Shown here piece after piece: positions 42,674 to 54,620 of a DNA stretch of 64,000 nt (the stretch's first letter is position 1; each line of letters begins with the position of its first letter). The notes under the pieces are model-generated. The model saw nothing but the letters and a program-made list of their open reading frames with translations. It was not told the origin of the DNA and searched no databases. The translations under genes were made by a program, and so were the position numbers. Location of the stretch: the NCBI RefSeq assembly GCF_001662305.1, contig NZ_BDEP01000001.1, forward strand, positions 62,001 to 126,000, read 5' to 3'. Source of the stretch: Halomonas caseinilytica. GTDB lineage: Bacteria > Pseudomonadota > Gammaproteobacteria > Pseudomonadales > Halomonadaceae.

Positions 42674-43702
42674 ATGAAGACCAAGGTTTCTGCCTGTGTA
42701 CTGGCGGCTGCGCTTGCCGGGCTGGCCGCCACGTCCACGCAAGCTGCTACCACGCTTCGCATGGCCCACTTCTGGCCCGGTGCCTCGGGTATCAACCAGG
42801 ATATCTTCGAAGCCTGGGCCGAGAGCGTCGAGGAGGCATCCGGCGGTGAGCTGAAGGTCGAGATGTATCCTTCTGGCACCCTGGCCAAGGCTGATGCCAT
42901 CTACGAGGCGGTGGGAAACGGTGTCGCCGACATCGGTGCCACGGCTCAGGGGTATACGGCCGGTCGTTTCCCGCTTTCGCAGATCGTTGAACTGCCCGGC
43001 GTGGCGACTACGGCCACCCAGGGGGCCTGTGTATTGCAGACGCTCTATGACGAAGGGCATCTCGATGAGGAGTATGCCGATACCAAGCCGTTGTTCATGT
43101 TCACAACCGGCCCCGGCGGCATTCATACCGTCGATACCGATATCCAGACGCCGTCCGATCTCGAGGGACTACGCATTCGGCGTCCGACCTCGGTAGCCGG
43201 AGACATGCTCGAGAACATGGGGGCCACGCCGGTCGGCATGCCGGCGCCGGACATTTACACCGCCATGCAGCGCGGCGTGGTCGATGGCCTGAGCTTCCCC
43301 TGGGAAGGACTGAAGGGGTTCCGCATCAACGAGTTGGTCAACTACCACACCGAGGTGCCCTTCTACACCCTGATCTTCGTGGCCACCATGAGCCAGCGCA
43401 CCTACGACAGCCTGAGCCCCGAACAGCAGGCGGTGATCGACGACCATTCCGGCATGCAATGGGCCGAGAACGCCGGCGCCGTCTTCGACCGGCTCGACCG
43501 CGAGGGCAAGCAGGAAGCCATCGAAGCCGGCCATACCATCCGTGAGGTCGAAAATCCGCTGGAGGACCCGGATTGGCAGAAGCCGCTCCAGGCGGGCATC
43601 GACAGCTATCTGGCCGAGCTGGAGGCGCGAGGCCTGCCGGGCCGCGAGGTCTACGAAGCGGCACTGGACGCCAGCGAGTCCTGCGCCAGCGCTCAGGAGT
43701 AA
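42674..43702 (+). CDS. TRAP transporter substrate-binding protein (DctP family), second system
   Basis: The 342-residue precursor has a signal peptide ending TQA (about residue 23). DctP blocks include LRMAHFWPG, QGYTAGRFPLSQIVELPGV, LEGLRIRRPTSVAGDM with the carboxylate-binding Arg, and APDIYTAMQRGVVDGLSFPW. It shares these with the proteins at 38449 and 48242. It is followed directly by its own DctQ and DctM genes and preceded by vanR. Confidence 0.93.
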   Translation: MKTKVSACVLAAALAGLAATSTQAATTLRMAHFWPGASGINQDIFEAWAESVEEASGGELKVEMYPSGTLAKADAIYEAVGNGVADIGATAQGYTAGRFPLSQIVELPGVATTATQGACVLQTLYDEGHLDEEYADTKPLFMFTTGPGGIHTVDTDIQTPSDLEGLRIRRPTSVAGDMLENMGATPVGMPAPDIYTAMQRGVVDGLSFPWEGLKGFRINELVNYHTEVPFYTLIFVATMSQRTYDSLSPEQQAVIDDHSGMQWAENAGAVFDRLDREGKQEAIEAGHTIREVENPLEDPDWQKPLQAGIDSYLAELEARGLPGREVYEAALDASESCASAQE

Positions 43703-43708
43703 GTCGTC

Positions 43709-44236
43709 ATGCCGAGTCAACTGGAAAGGGTCAGCCACTGGCTGGCCCTCGTCTGTCGTGTCGTTGCCGGTATCGCCCTGGTGGCGCTGCTGGCAGTGAC
43801 CATTGCCGATGTCGGCACTCGCTATCTGTATCGTCTCACCGAGGGGGCGATTGCCCTGCGAGTGACCGGCAGCGTGGAGCTGGTCAGCTATCTGATGCTG
43901 TGCTCGCTGCTGGCAGCCATGGCGGCCAATGTCGAGAAAAGCCAGGTGGTGGTGGAGGCGTTTTCCCACGGTCTGTCGCCGGCCCTCAAGCATCGCTTGC
44001 ATGGTGTCTATCTGCTGGGCTTCGCGGCTCTCGGCTTGATCCTCTTCCTCGGCCTGCTCGAGTCGGCCGCAGCGGCGGCGCGTCACGGTGAGGTGACCCA
44101 GGATCTGCGCTTGCCGATGAGCCCCATCTATTACGTGGCCGCGGTCCTCAGTCTGTTGTTGGGGATCCGCAGCCTGATGCATGCCCTGCTCGGTGCGTTC
44201 TGGGGACGCGAGTCGGAGGTGTCCCATGGCGAGTGA
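43709..44236 (+). CDS. TRAP transporter small membrane subunit (DctQ), second system
   Basis: The 175-residue protein has four hydrophobic helices (about residues 17-37, 50-70, 93-113, 138-155). It begins six bases after the binding-protein stop and overlaps the DctM start by 11 bases, showing a tight operon. Confidence 0.88.
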   Translation: MPSQLERVSHWLALVCRVVAGIALVALLAVTIADVGTRYLYRLTEGAIALRVTGSVELVSYLMLCSLLAAMAANVEKSQVVVEAFSHGLSPALKHRLHGVYLLGFAALGLILFLGLLESAAAAARHGEVTQDLRLPMSPIYYVAAVLSLLLGIRSLMHALLGAFWGRESEVSHGE

Positions 44237-45515
44237 AACGATCGGCGCCCTGGGCCTCGGGGCACTGCTGATCCTGATGGTGCTGCGCGTGCCGGTGGCG
44301 CTGACCATGCTGATCGTCGGAGTGGTGGGATTCGCCCAGGTGATCAGTTGGGACGCGGCCATCTCCCAGCTCAAGACGATACCGGTGGAGGTGCTCTCCA
44401 ACTACAGCTTCAGTGCCGTGCCGATGTTCATCCTGATGGGCGTGCTGGCGGCGCATTCCGGCATGGCCGGGAAGTTGTTCCAGGCCACCCGGGTGATCTG
44501 CGGTGGCTGGAAAGGCGGGCTGGCGATCGCGGCGGTGGGCTCGTGCGGGGTCTTTTCGGCGATCTCCGGTTCCTCGCTGGCCACCGCCAGCACCATGACG
44601 CGAGTGGCGCTGCCGGAGATGGAACGCTATGGATACAACCGTGGCCTGGCCACCGGGGCGCTGGCCGCCGGGGGTACCCTGGGCATCATGATTCCGCCGT
44701 CCATCGCACTGCTGATCTACGCCGTGTTGACTGAGCAGTCGGTGGGCGACATGTTCATGGCCGGGCTGGTGCCGGGGCTGATGGGGCTGGTGATGTACTC
44801 GCTCACCGTGACGGTCGTGATGCGCCTCAGGCCCTCGTTGGCGGTGGCCGGCGAGCCGACTTCCTGGAGGGAGAAGCTGGCCTCGATGAGCGGGCTGGTG
44901 CCCTTTTTCGCGGTCTTTCTGCTGATGATTCTGGGCATCTACTTCGGGATCTTCACGCCGACAGAAGGGGCCAGCGTCGGTGCCTTCGCCACGCTGCTCT
45001 ACGCTCTGGCCAAGGGCCTGCGGGGGCGTGAGCTGTGGCAGGCGATCCAGGAGACTCTGGCGCTGTCGACGGTGGTGTTCTTCATGCTGGTCGGTGCCGA
45101 TGCGCTGGGCTACTTCATTTCGGTGTCGCGGATCTCGTTCTCGATCAGCGATTTCCTCTACGGGATGGACCTGGCGCCGATCGTGGTCGTGCTGTGCATC
45201 CTGCTGATGTACTTCGTGCTGGGCATGTTCATGGATGCCATCGCCATGCTGGTGATCACGGTGCCGGTAGTCTTCCCGATCATCCAGTCGCTGGGCATCG
45301 ATCCGGTGTGGTTCGGCATCGTTACGGTGCTGACCGTGGAGCTGGGCCTGATCACTCCGCCGGTGGGCATGAACGTCTTCGTGATCAAGGCGATGGCGCC
45401 GCACGTGGGGCTGGGCGAGATCTTTCGCGGTGTGGCGCCGTTCATCGTCTCGGACTTCGTGCGCCTGGCCGTGTTGATCGCCTTCCCGGTGCTGACCTCG
45501 CTGTTTCTGCTGTAG
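44226..45515 (+). CDS. TRAP transporter large membrane subunit (DctM), second system
   Basis: The 429-residue permease has DctM motifs: FSAVPMFILMGVLAAHSGM near residue 60, GVFSAISGSSLATASTM near 108, GGTLGIMIPPSIALLIYAV near 149 and LGLITPPVGMNVFVIKAM near 375. ATG 44226 has a GGAGG site and lies within the end of the DctQ gene. It may serve several binding proteins in this region. Confidence 0.93.
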   Translation: MASETIGALGLGALLILMVLRVPVALTMLIVGVVGFAQVISWDAAISQLKTIPVEVLSNYSFSAVPMFILMGVLAAHSGMAGKLFQATRVICGGWKGGLAIAAVGSCGVFSAISGSSLATASTMTRVALPEMERYGYNRGLATGALAAGGTLGIMIPPSIALLIYAVLTEQSVGDMFMAGLVPGLMGLVMYSLTVTVVMRLRPSLAVAGEPTSWREKLASMSGLVPFFAVFLLMILGIYFGIFTPTEGASVGAFATLLYALAKGLRGRELWQAIQETLALSTVVFFMLVGADALGYFISVSRISFSISDFLYGMDLAPIVVVLCILLMYFVLGMFMDAIAMLVITVPVVFPIIQSLGIDPVWFGIVTVLTVELGLITPPVGMNVFVIKAMAPHVGLGEIFRGVAPFIVSDFVRLAVLIAFPVLTSLFLL

Positions 45516-45555
45516 GAGGCAAGCGTCGGAGGGGAACTTCCGAACTTGCCACCGG

Positions 45556-45589
45556 GTCAGGGCTTCGCCATATACCGTGAAGCCCTAAC
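45556..45589. terminator. Hairpin between convergent TRAP operon and LysR gene (possible shared terminator)
   Basis: AGGGCTTC (45559-45566) pairs with GAAGCCCT (45579-45586) across a 12-base loop, extended by GGT/ACC after a mismatch. It overlaps the LysR stop codon. There is no T-run on either side, so rho-independent termination is doubtful. Confidence 0.35.
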
Positions 45590-46484
45590 CTGAGCTGGCT
45601 ATAGCCTCGATAATGTTCTCGCAGAACCAGCGTTGGGCTGGTGATCGGGTCGTATATTCCTGCCAGTAGAGTGCCACGTCGAAAGGGGGGACCTCGAACG
45701 GAAGTTCGAGGACCTTGAGTGGCGCTTCCCGCTCGAACGCCGCAGCAATCTGCTGGGGCAAGATCACCAGCAGGTCGCTTTCCTGCAGGATCCTGGGGAG
45801 GATCGAAAAGTGGGGAACGACCAGGCTGACCTTTCTCTGGATGCCCAACTCGTGGATGACATCTTCGGCCAGGCCATGTCCCGATGAAGCGGCAACTACG
45901 GCATGCCTGGCTGCAATGAACTGCTCCAGGCTCAAGTGATTACCGATGCTGGTATGGTCTCGATTGAGAAGACAGACATAGCGTTCATTGAGGATTACCC
46001 TGCGCTCAATCCCCGGAGTCGTTATCGGACGGCTACAGATGACGGCATTGACTTTTCCCGTGGCCAGCCACTCCCCGACCTTGTCGATTTCCAGGGCAAT
46101 GACCTCGAGTTCTATATCCGGGGCTATAGGGTGTATATGAGCCAGGATGCGTGGTAATAACGCCATCTCGCCGAGATCGGTCAATGCCAGGCGAAAGCGT
46201 CGTCTGGAGTGTTGCGGGTCGAATTCACGGTTGCTTTCCAGAACGTTGTCTATCTGTGCCAGTGAGTCACGCAGGGAGGGATAAATCTGCATGGCTGTGA
46301 AAGTTGGCTCCATTCCCTCTCGAGACCGGATGAAGAGTCGGTCGTCGAAAAGATCACGCAGCCGTGAAAGGGCATAGCTTACCGATGGTTGAGTGACATG
46401 AAGCTGTTCTGCGGCCAGGGTCACGCTTCTGGCGTCGAAGAGCGTCACGAATACCCTGACCAGGTTGAGGTCGAGTGATGGCAT
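45585..46484 (-). CDS. LysR-family regulator, divergent from benzoylformate decarboxylase
   Basis: The 299-residue protein has a NodD/NahR-like LysR helix-turn-helix (DLNLVRVFVTLFDARSVTLA, LHVTQPSVSYALSRLRDLFDD) and an effector domain. It is divergent from mdlC, with a 16-bp palindrome 16 bases before its start. It likely controls mdlC and the following TRAP protein and aldehyde dehydrogenase genes in response to an aryl acid; the effector is unknown. Confidence 0.88.
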   Translation of the reverse strand: MPSLDLNLVRVFVTLFDARSVTLAAEQLHVTQPSVSYALSRLRDLFDDRLFIRSREGMEPTFTAMQIYPSLRDSLAQIDNVLESNREFDPQHSRRRFRLALTDLGEMALLPRILAHIHPIAPDIELEVIALEIDKVGEWLATGKVNAVICSRPITTPGIERRVILNERYVCLLNRDHTSIGNHLSLEQFIAARHAVVAASSGHGLAEDVIHELGIQRKVSLVVPHFSILPRILQESDLLVILPQQIAAAFEREAPLKVLELPFEVPPFDVALYWQEYTTRSPAQRWFCENIIEAIASSG

Positions 46485-46500
46485 GAGATAAACACCATTT

Positions 46501-46516
46501 ATTTTGTATAGAAAAT
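46501..46516. promoter_or_regulatory. ATTTT-N6-AAAAT palindrome in the LysR-mdlC gap
   Basis: ATTTTGTATAGAAAAT is a perfect inverted repeat in the AT-rich divergent promoter region, a candidate site for the LysR protein at 45585-46484. Confidence 0.45.
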
Positions 46517-46574
46517 ATATTGATTTGATCGATTATAGCAGGGTGGCTAATGTGAAGTGAAAGTTGTCAATTAA

Positions 46575-48173
<1,599 letters not shown>

Positions 48174-48241
48174 GTTAGACATTAGTTAGGCAGAATCTGC
48201 TGACAATGGGAAAGGCTAATAAATGACAAAAGAGGATGCCC

Positions 48242-49260
48242 ATGAAATTCGCGATATCATCTCTACTCTTGGTTGCGTCAACATTAGGAATGTGCGGCTC
48301 GGCCTCCGCAGAATCCACTTTACGCATGGCTCACCTGTGGCCGGCTGGTTCGGTCGTCAACAAGAAGATATTCCAGGATTGGGCCAAGCAGGTTGAAGAA
48401 GACTCGAACGGTCAGCTCAATGTAGAAATCTATCCCTCACAGACCTTGAGCCAGGCTGGTAAGACCTATGAGGCGGCAGCAAATGGGATCGCCGATATTG
48501 CCGTTACGTTGCAAGGCTATACGGCGGGTCGTTTTCCCCTGACCGAGATCGTACAGCTACCTGGTGTGGTCAGCAGCGCATCGCAGGGATCCTGTATTCT
48601 GCAGACGCTGTATAATGAGGGGGACATCGCCGAGGAGTATTCCGATACTCGCGTGCTGTTTCTGTTCACTACAGGTCCCGCCTACCTTCACAGTCAAGAC
48701 GCTGAGATTCAGAAGCCTGGTGACCTGGAGGGCCTGCGTATTCGTCGACCCAGCTCGGTGGCGGGAGAAATGCTATCAAGTATGGGGGCCCAGCCATTGG
48801 GCATGCCTGCGCCAGACATTTATACTGCGTTGCAGCGTGTGTGATGGATGGCTTGAGTTTTCCATGGGAAGCAATGACGGTATTTCGTATCAATGAATTG
48901 GTGAATTACCATCTTGAACTTCCTTATTACGCTGGTGCCATTGTGGCCACGATGAGCCAGTCTTCTTACGATGACCTCTCGTCGGATATGCAGGACGTGA
49001 TCGACAAAAACAGTGGTATGAAGTGGTCCAGAGTGGCAGGTCGGGTCTTCGATGAACTCGATAGGAAGGGGCGCGAAGAAGCGGTTGCGCAGGGGGATAC
49101 CATCCATGTCGTCGAAGACCCATTGTCTGACCCTGACTGGGCAGCACCCTTGAAGCAGGGCTCCCGGAACTATCTGCAAAGCCTCGAGGAGCGTGGCCTC
49201 GATGACGCCGGCGATGTCTATGAAAAGGCATTGGCACTTGGTGAGCGTTGCCAGGCGTGA
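48242..49260 (+). pseudogene. TRAP binding protein (DctP family), disrupted by a one-base frameshift
   Basis: Two frames (48242-48844 and 48841-49260) together encode a complete paralogue of the binding proteins at 38449 and 42674, from signal peptide (MKFAISSLLLVASTLGMCGS) to the final CQA. Paralogues read QRGVVDGLSFPW at the junction; here the codons are CAG CGT GTG TGA, and restoring one G within 48839-48840 gives QRGVMDGLSFPW. It is either a recent pseudogene or a sequencing error. No membrane subunits are adjacent. ATG 48242 has an AGAGG site six bases away. Confidence 0.85.
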
Positions 49261-49309
49261 TCAATCGTTCCCTGGGGGACAGCACCTAGTGACAAGCAAA
49301 GGAAAGATC

Positions 49310-50761
49310 ATGAAGGCAATCGAACTCTTGATCGGGGGGCAGTCGCGCCCCGCATCGAACCACGCCACCATCGAACGCGCCAACCCCTTGGCCGGCCATA
49401 CGGTGACCCGTGCTGCGGCGGCGAGTGTCGAGGATGCTCGCGAGGCTGCCGATGCTGCTGGTCGCGCCTTCGAGACCTGTACTCGGAGCGGCCCCGAGGA
49501 GCGGCGTCTCAAGCTGCTCAAGGCAGCCGAGCTGATGGAAGATCGCCAGTCGGTATTCGTCGAGCGCATGGTGGACGAAACCGGGGCGACGCCCGGCTGG
49601 GCCGGGTTCAATGTCTCGGTCGCAGTTGGCATGTTGCGTGAGGCGGCGGCGCTGACGACCCAGGTTCAAGGCGATGTGATTCCCTCGAACGTGCCCGACA
49701 GCCTGGCCATGGGCGTGCGGGTTCCTTGTGGTGTGGTCGTGGGCATCGCTCCCTGGAATGCGCCGATCATCCTGGGCACTCGCGCCATCGCCACGCCCCT
49801 GGCGTGTGGCAACAGTGTCATCCTCAAGGCCTCAGAGCAGTGCCCGGCCACGCATCACTTGATCGTCGATATTCTGCAGCAGGCAGGCTTCGGCGACGGC
49901 GAGGTCAACCTCATCACCAATGACCCGGCGAATGCCGCCGAGGTGGTGGAGAGCCTGATCGCCCATCCGGCCGTGGCCCGGATCAACTTCACCGGCTCCA
50001 CCGGGGTGGGGAAGATCATCGCCGAAAAGGCCGCTTCCCATCTCAAGCCGGTACTGCTGGAGCTCGGCGGCAAAGCGCCCTTGCTGGTGCTCGACGATGC
50101 CGATCTGGATGCCGCCGTGGATGCGGCGATCTTCGGTGCTTTCTTCAATCAGGGGCAGATCTGCATGTCCACCGAGCGTCTCATCGTGGATGACTCGGTG
50201 GCCGACACCTTCGTCGAGAAGCTGGCTGCCCGGGCCTCGGCCCTCAAAGCGGGTGACCCTCGCGACTCGGCCAATGAGCTCGGCACCCTGATCGATGCCG
50301 GAATCGGCGAAAAGCTCAATGGCATGCTAGACGACGCCGTGACTCAGGGGGCTCGCCTCGCTGCCGGCGGCAAGGCGGAAGGGGTGATCATGCCCGCTAC
50401 CGTGGTCGATGGGGTGACGTCAGGGATGCGGCTCTACGCCGAGGAGTCCTTCGGGCCTGTGGTGGCCGTGATTCGTGTCGACGGTGAGGAAGAGGCCCTG
50501 CGCGTGGCCAACGACAGTGAATACGGCCTCTCGGCGGCGGTGTTCAGCCGCGATACCGCTCGGGCCATGAGAGTGGCCGGACGCATTCGCTCGGGGATCT
50601 GCCACATCAATGCCCCGACGGTGCACGACGAACCGCAGATGCCTTTCGGCGGCGTCAAGGCCAGCGGGTATGGGCGCTTTGGCGGCAGGGCGGGGATCGA
50701 GGAATTCACCGATCTGCGCTGGATGACGGTCCAGCTCGGCCTGCGTCACTATCCGATCTGA
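49310..50761 (+). CDS. Aryl-aldehyde dehydrogenase (vanillin/salicylaldehyde dehydrogenase-like)
   Basis: The 483-residue NAD(P)-dependent enzyme has catalytic Cys285 (GQICMS) and Glu251 (LLELGGKAP), and the FTGSTGVGK cofactor loop near residue 227. The C-terminal CHINAPTVHDEPQMPFGG and EEFTDLRWMT pattern is typical of the salicylaldehyde/vanillin dehydrogenase group. It would oxidise the aldehyde formed by MdlC, or vanillin, to the acid. ATG 49310 follows a GGAAAG site; a longer frame into the TRAP gene is rejected. Confidence 0.9.
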   Translation: MKAIELLIGGQSRPASNHATIERANPLAGHTVTRAAAASVEDAREAADAAGRAFETCTRSGPEERRLKLLKAAELMEDRQSVFVERMVDETGATPGWAGFNVSVAVGMLREAAALTTQVQGDVIPSNVPDSLAMGVRVPCGVVVGIAPWNAPIILGTRAIATPLACGNSVILKASEQCPATHHLIVDILQQAGFGDGEVNLITNDPANAAEVVESLIAHPAVARINFTGSTGVGKIIAEKAASHLKPVLLELGGKAPLLVLDDADLDAAVDAAIFGAFFNQGQICMSTERLIVDDSVADTFVEKLAARASALKAGDPRDSANELGTLIDAGIGEKLNGMLDDAVTQGARLAAGGKAEGVIMPATVVDGVTSGMRLYAEESFGPVVAVIRVDGEEEALRVANDSEYGLSAAVFSRDTARAMRVAGRIRSGICHINAPTVHDEPQMPFGGVKASGYGRFGGRAGIEEFTDLRWMTVQLGLRHYPI

Positions 50762-50878
50762 TGCCGAAGGCGGGGGCCGATGCCGTATCTTCGACGGCGT
50801 CGGCCACGCGGCTTCTGGTGTCTACCGGGCAGGGCTTCTGCTCATGGCGTTGCCCGGCATTCGTGTGGGTGCTGATCC

Positions 50879-51787
50879 TTACTGGAAGAGGTCGAGATCA
50901 TTGGCGAGGACCACCTCGCCGTCGTACTGGCTTTGAACCTCGTCGAGAACCGACTCGATCGGCGCCTCATAGTGCAGGACATGGTAGAGAATCAGCAGGT
51001 CCGGCTCGGCTGCACCGGCAAGCTCGGCGAGTTCGTCGGTCAGCGTATGGGCATACTGGTGATAGGCCTGCCATTGCTCCGGCAGCTCTTCCCAACCGCG
51101 GCGGCTGATGACTTCGTGAATCAGGATATCGGCGTTCGTGGCTTGGCGCCGGACTTCCTCGTTGATTGAAGTGTCGCCGGAAATGACGATGGTCTTGTCG
51201 GGTGTCGTGACCTTGTAACCATAGGCCTTGTCCCAGTCGCCATGGGAAACGGGGAAGGCCTCGACCTTGATATCGTCCTTCTCGAACACGGTGCCGGGGG
51301 CGGTGATTTCCGTGACGTCGGCATAGGCCGCATCGGGGTTGGTCACCGGGCTCTTGTCTTTCAGGCGAGTCTCGGTGTCGTCGGCCAGCATGGAATAGGC
51401 GCCTTCGCTCATCGCCTGGGTGCCTTCGGGACCGAAGACCTGAAGCTGATCGGTGCGGCGCCACCAGTAGGTGCCGAGCAGCTCGGGGAAATCCAGGATG
51501 TGATCGCTGTGCAGATGGGTCAGGAAAAGGTGATCGATGTTGGTGGGATTCAGCGGCTCGATGTCGAAGCGCTCGGCCGCCTGGGTCGCACGCTCCACGA
51601 CGCCCGGGCCGATATCGAAGACATACGCCTCGTCGTCGTGGATGACGGCAATGCCCGAGCCGGCTCGTTCTCCATTGGGGACGGGGGTACCGGTTCCCAG
51701 CATCATGACCTGGGTATTCGCGAGGGTGGCGTGAGAAGCGACCGCCGATAGGCCGAGCAGTGCCAGCGGGAGGATGCATTTCTTCAT
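50879..51787 (-). CDS. Exported MBL-fold metallohydrolase
   Basis: The 302-residue protein has a signal peptide (CILPLALLGLSAVASHATLA) and a metallo-beta-lactamase fold: metal motif HLHSDHILDFP near residue 90, SGDTSINE near 205 and a late histidine (LYHVLHYEAP). The overall layout resembles RNase Z/arylsulfatase-like MBL enzymes, but the leader implies a periplasmic hydrolase. A PcaR-like palindrome 60 bases upstream connects it to aromatic metabolism. The substrate is unknown; an aryl ester or sulfate is one possibility. Confidence 0.83.
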   Translation of the reverse strand: MKKCILPLALLGLSAVASHATLANTQVMMLGTGTPVPNGERAGSGIAVIHDDEAYVFDIGPGVVERATQAAERFDIEPLNPTNIDHLFLTHLHSDHILDFPELLGTYWWRRTDQLQVFGPEGTQAMSEGAYSMLADDTETRLKDKSPVTNPDAAYADVTEITAPGTVFEKDDIKVEAFPVSHGDWDKAYGYKVTTPDKTIVISGDTSINEEVRRQATNADILIHEVISRRGWEELPEQWQAYHQYAHTLTDELAELAGAAEPDLLILYHVLHYEAPIESVLDEVQSQYDGEVVLANDLDLFQ

Positions 51788-51846
51788 GGGCTGTTCCTTC
51801 TGGAGACGGCGTCCAGAGCATGAGGGTGGGCCGAAGAGGGCGCTGT

Positions 51847-51861
51847 GTTCATTATGCGAAC
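51847..51861. promoter_or_regulatory. PcaR-like palindrome upstream of the MBL-fold gene
   Basis: GTTCATTATGCGAAC differs from GTTCTCTATGCGAAC (42615) at only two positions and shares GTTC and TGCGAAC with the pcaR-pcaB site at 15668. It lies 60 bases before the MBL-fold start. Confidence 0.58.
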
Positions 51862-51977
51862 TATTGTTTGCTCTTCGACCAAGATCCTAGCAAGCGTGGA
51901 ACGGCCTGCAATTCGACGAACGTGTGGGGTGGCACCTCGATGGGCAGTGCTATGAGAGAAACACGGTAATAGCCGGC

Positions 51978-52892
51978 CTATTGTTGCCTGCGACCCGCTG
52001 CATCGGCTTCCTGGCGGCGGCGGAAGTCCTTGGGCGGCAGTCCCGTGAGTCGCTTGAAGAAGCGCGTGAAATAGGCCGGCTCGGAGAATCCCAGGCCTTC
52101 GGCCACTTCGCCGATGGTCAGGTTGGTATAGGTGAGCTGGCGCTTGGCTTCCAGCAATAGCCGCTCATGGAGCAATTGCAGGGCGCTGCGTCCAGCCAGG
52201 CGCCGGCAGAGCGTGTTGAGGTGAGCGCTGGTCACACCCAACTGTTCGGCGAAATGCTCGATGCCGGGCTGCTGGCTGAACTGAGCTTCGATCAGCGTCT
52301 GATAGGCCTGCAGGTGCTCCCTGGCCTTGTCCCGCTGGCGAGGGCGCGCGCGGGACGGTTGCCGAGCGGCCGTCTCGGCCAGTCGTGCCGTCTCGATGGT
52401 CAGCGCTTCCACCAGGGCTTCCAGCAGGTGCGAGCGCCCCAGGGCGGGATGGCGATACTCGTCGTCGATCTGCTCGACCAGGGTAGCGATGCGCCCATGG
52501 TGCCGCGTCGTGCCCAGCGCATGGGCATCGGGATTCGACAGTACGCCGGATTGGCTGTCCAGACGGGCTTGCAGCCTTTCGACCAGCGGCCGCGACAGGG
52601 TGATGATGTGACCCTGGGTATCCGGCGAGAAGTGGAAGCCATGAATGCTCATGGCCGGCACCACGATCAGCTGTGGGGCCTCGAGAGAGCGGCCGCCACC
52701 TTCCAGTTCCAGGGTCACCCGGCCTTCGGCGAGATACAGGAGGTGGCAGAGGTCGGCATGGCGATGTGGTCGAATGCGCCAGTCATGACGACGGCTGCGC
52801 TCGGGGATCGATTCGCAGTGCAGCAGGTCGGGGGTCGGCCACTGGCGTGTTTCACCATAGAGCTGGAAGACGGGCACGAGAGAATCGGGCAT
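51978..52892 (-). CDS. pobR: AraC-family activator of 4-hydroxybenzoate hydroxylase (PobR-like)
   Basis: The 304-residue protein has an N-terminal cupin-like sensor domain (HRHADLCHLLYLAEGRVTLELEG near residue 44) and a C-terminal AraC double helix-turn-helix (FAEQLGVTSAHLNTLCRRL, then LTIGEVAEGLGFSEPAYFTRFF). AraC-type PobR proteins activate pobA in pseudomonads and relatives. It is divergent from pobA with clustered palindromes between. ATG 52892 was preferred over an upstream in-frame start. Confidence 0.87.
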   Translation of the reverse strand: MPDSLVPVFQLYGETRQWPTPDLLHCESIPERSRRHDWRIRPHRHADLCHLLYLAEGRVTLELEGGGRSLEAPQLIVVPAMSIHGFHFSPDTQGHIITLSRPLVERLQARLDSQSGVLSNPDAHALGTTRHHGRIATLVEQIDDEYRHPALGRSHLLEALVEALTIETARLAETAARQPSRARPRQRDKAREHLQAYQTLIEAQFSQQPGIEHFAEQLGVTSAHLNTLCRRLAGRSALQLLHERLLLEAKRQLTYTNLTIGEVAEGLGFSEPAYFTRFFKRLTGLPPKDFRRRQEADAAGRRQQ

Positions 52893-52966
52893 GGGGCGTC
52901 CTGGCGGTGAGCCTACGACCAATGTAGGTAGCAAATGCCGGAAATGTCCAAATGGTGATGTGGATA

Positions 52967-54230
<1,264 letters not shown>

Positions 54231-54620
54231 CCAGAACCGAGCATTCAACGATGTCATTCGCGAAGGCCGAGGTACTGAGTAAGGCAGTCTGCAGCTGCTG
54301 GCCGGACGGCATCGAGGCGAACGGTGATCCGTCGTGTGTGCAAAGAGCGTGGCTCGATCCTGGGCCAGTGGCGTCATGCCGCGCGTATCGCTGAGATCAA
54401 TCCTGCCCATCGCCCGCTGCAACTATCGTCGTTTTCAGGCGGCCTCATGAAGGAGCGGGGGCATTCGCGAAGACCGGGGCCCAAAGGGTCTTTTCCCGCT
54501 GTCAGCCGAGCATGCGTGTGCTGGATCGATGGCAGTGGTGCGTGACATCGTCGGCCGTACAGGGAGATCATATCGAATGTCGGGGCCGCTCCGCGCCCTA
54601 CCGTGAGTCGAGGAATGGTG
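54231..54620. other. 390-bp gap after pobA, no gene recognised
   Basis: Short frames are present (for example about 48 codons from the ATG at 54251) but none has a family match or convincing ribosome site. No clear terminator follows pobA. Some sequence near 54300-54540 is codon-like and could be decayed coding DNA. Confidence 0.5.

Noticed and set aside
43169..45404. Two long minus-strand frames (410 and 418 codons) opposite the second TRAP operon
   Set aside because: They are rich in His, Gln and Arg as expected for the complement of membrane-protein genes; the plus-strand TRAP genes are clear.
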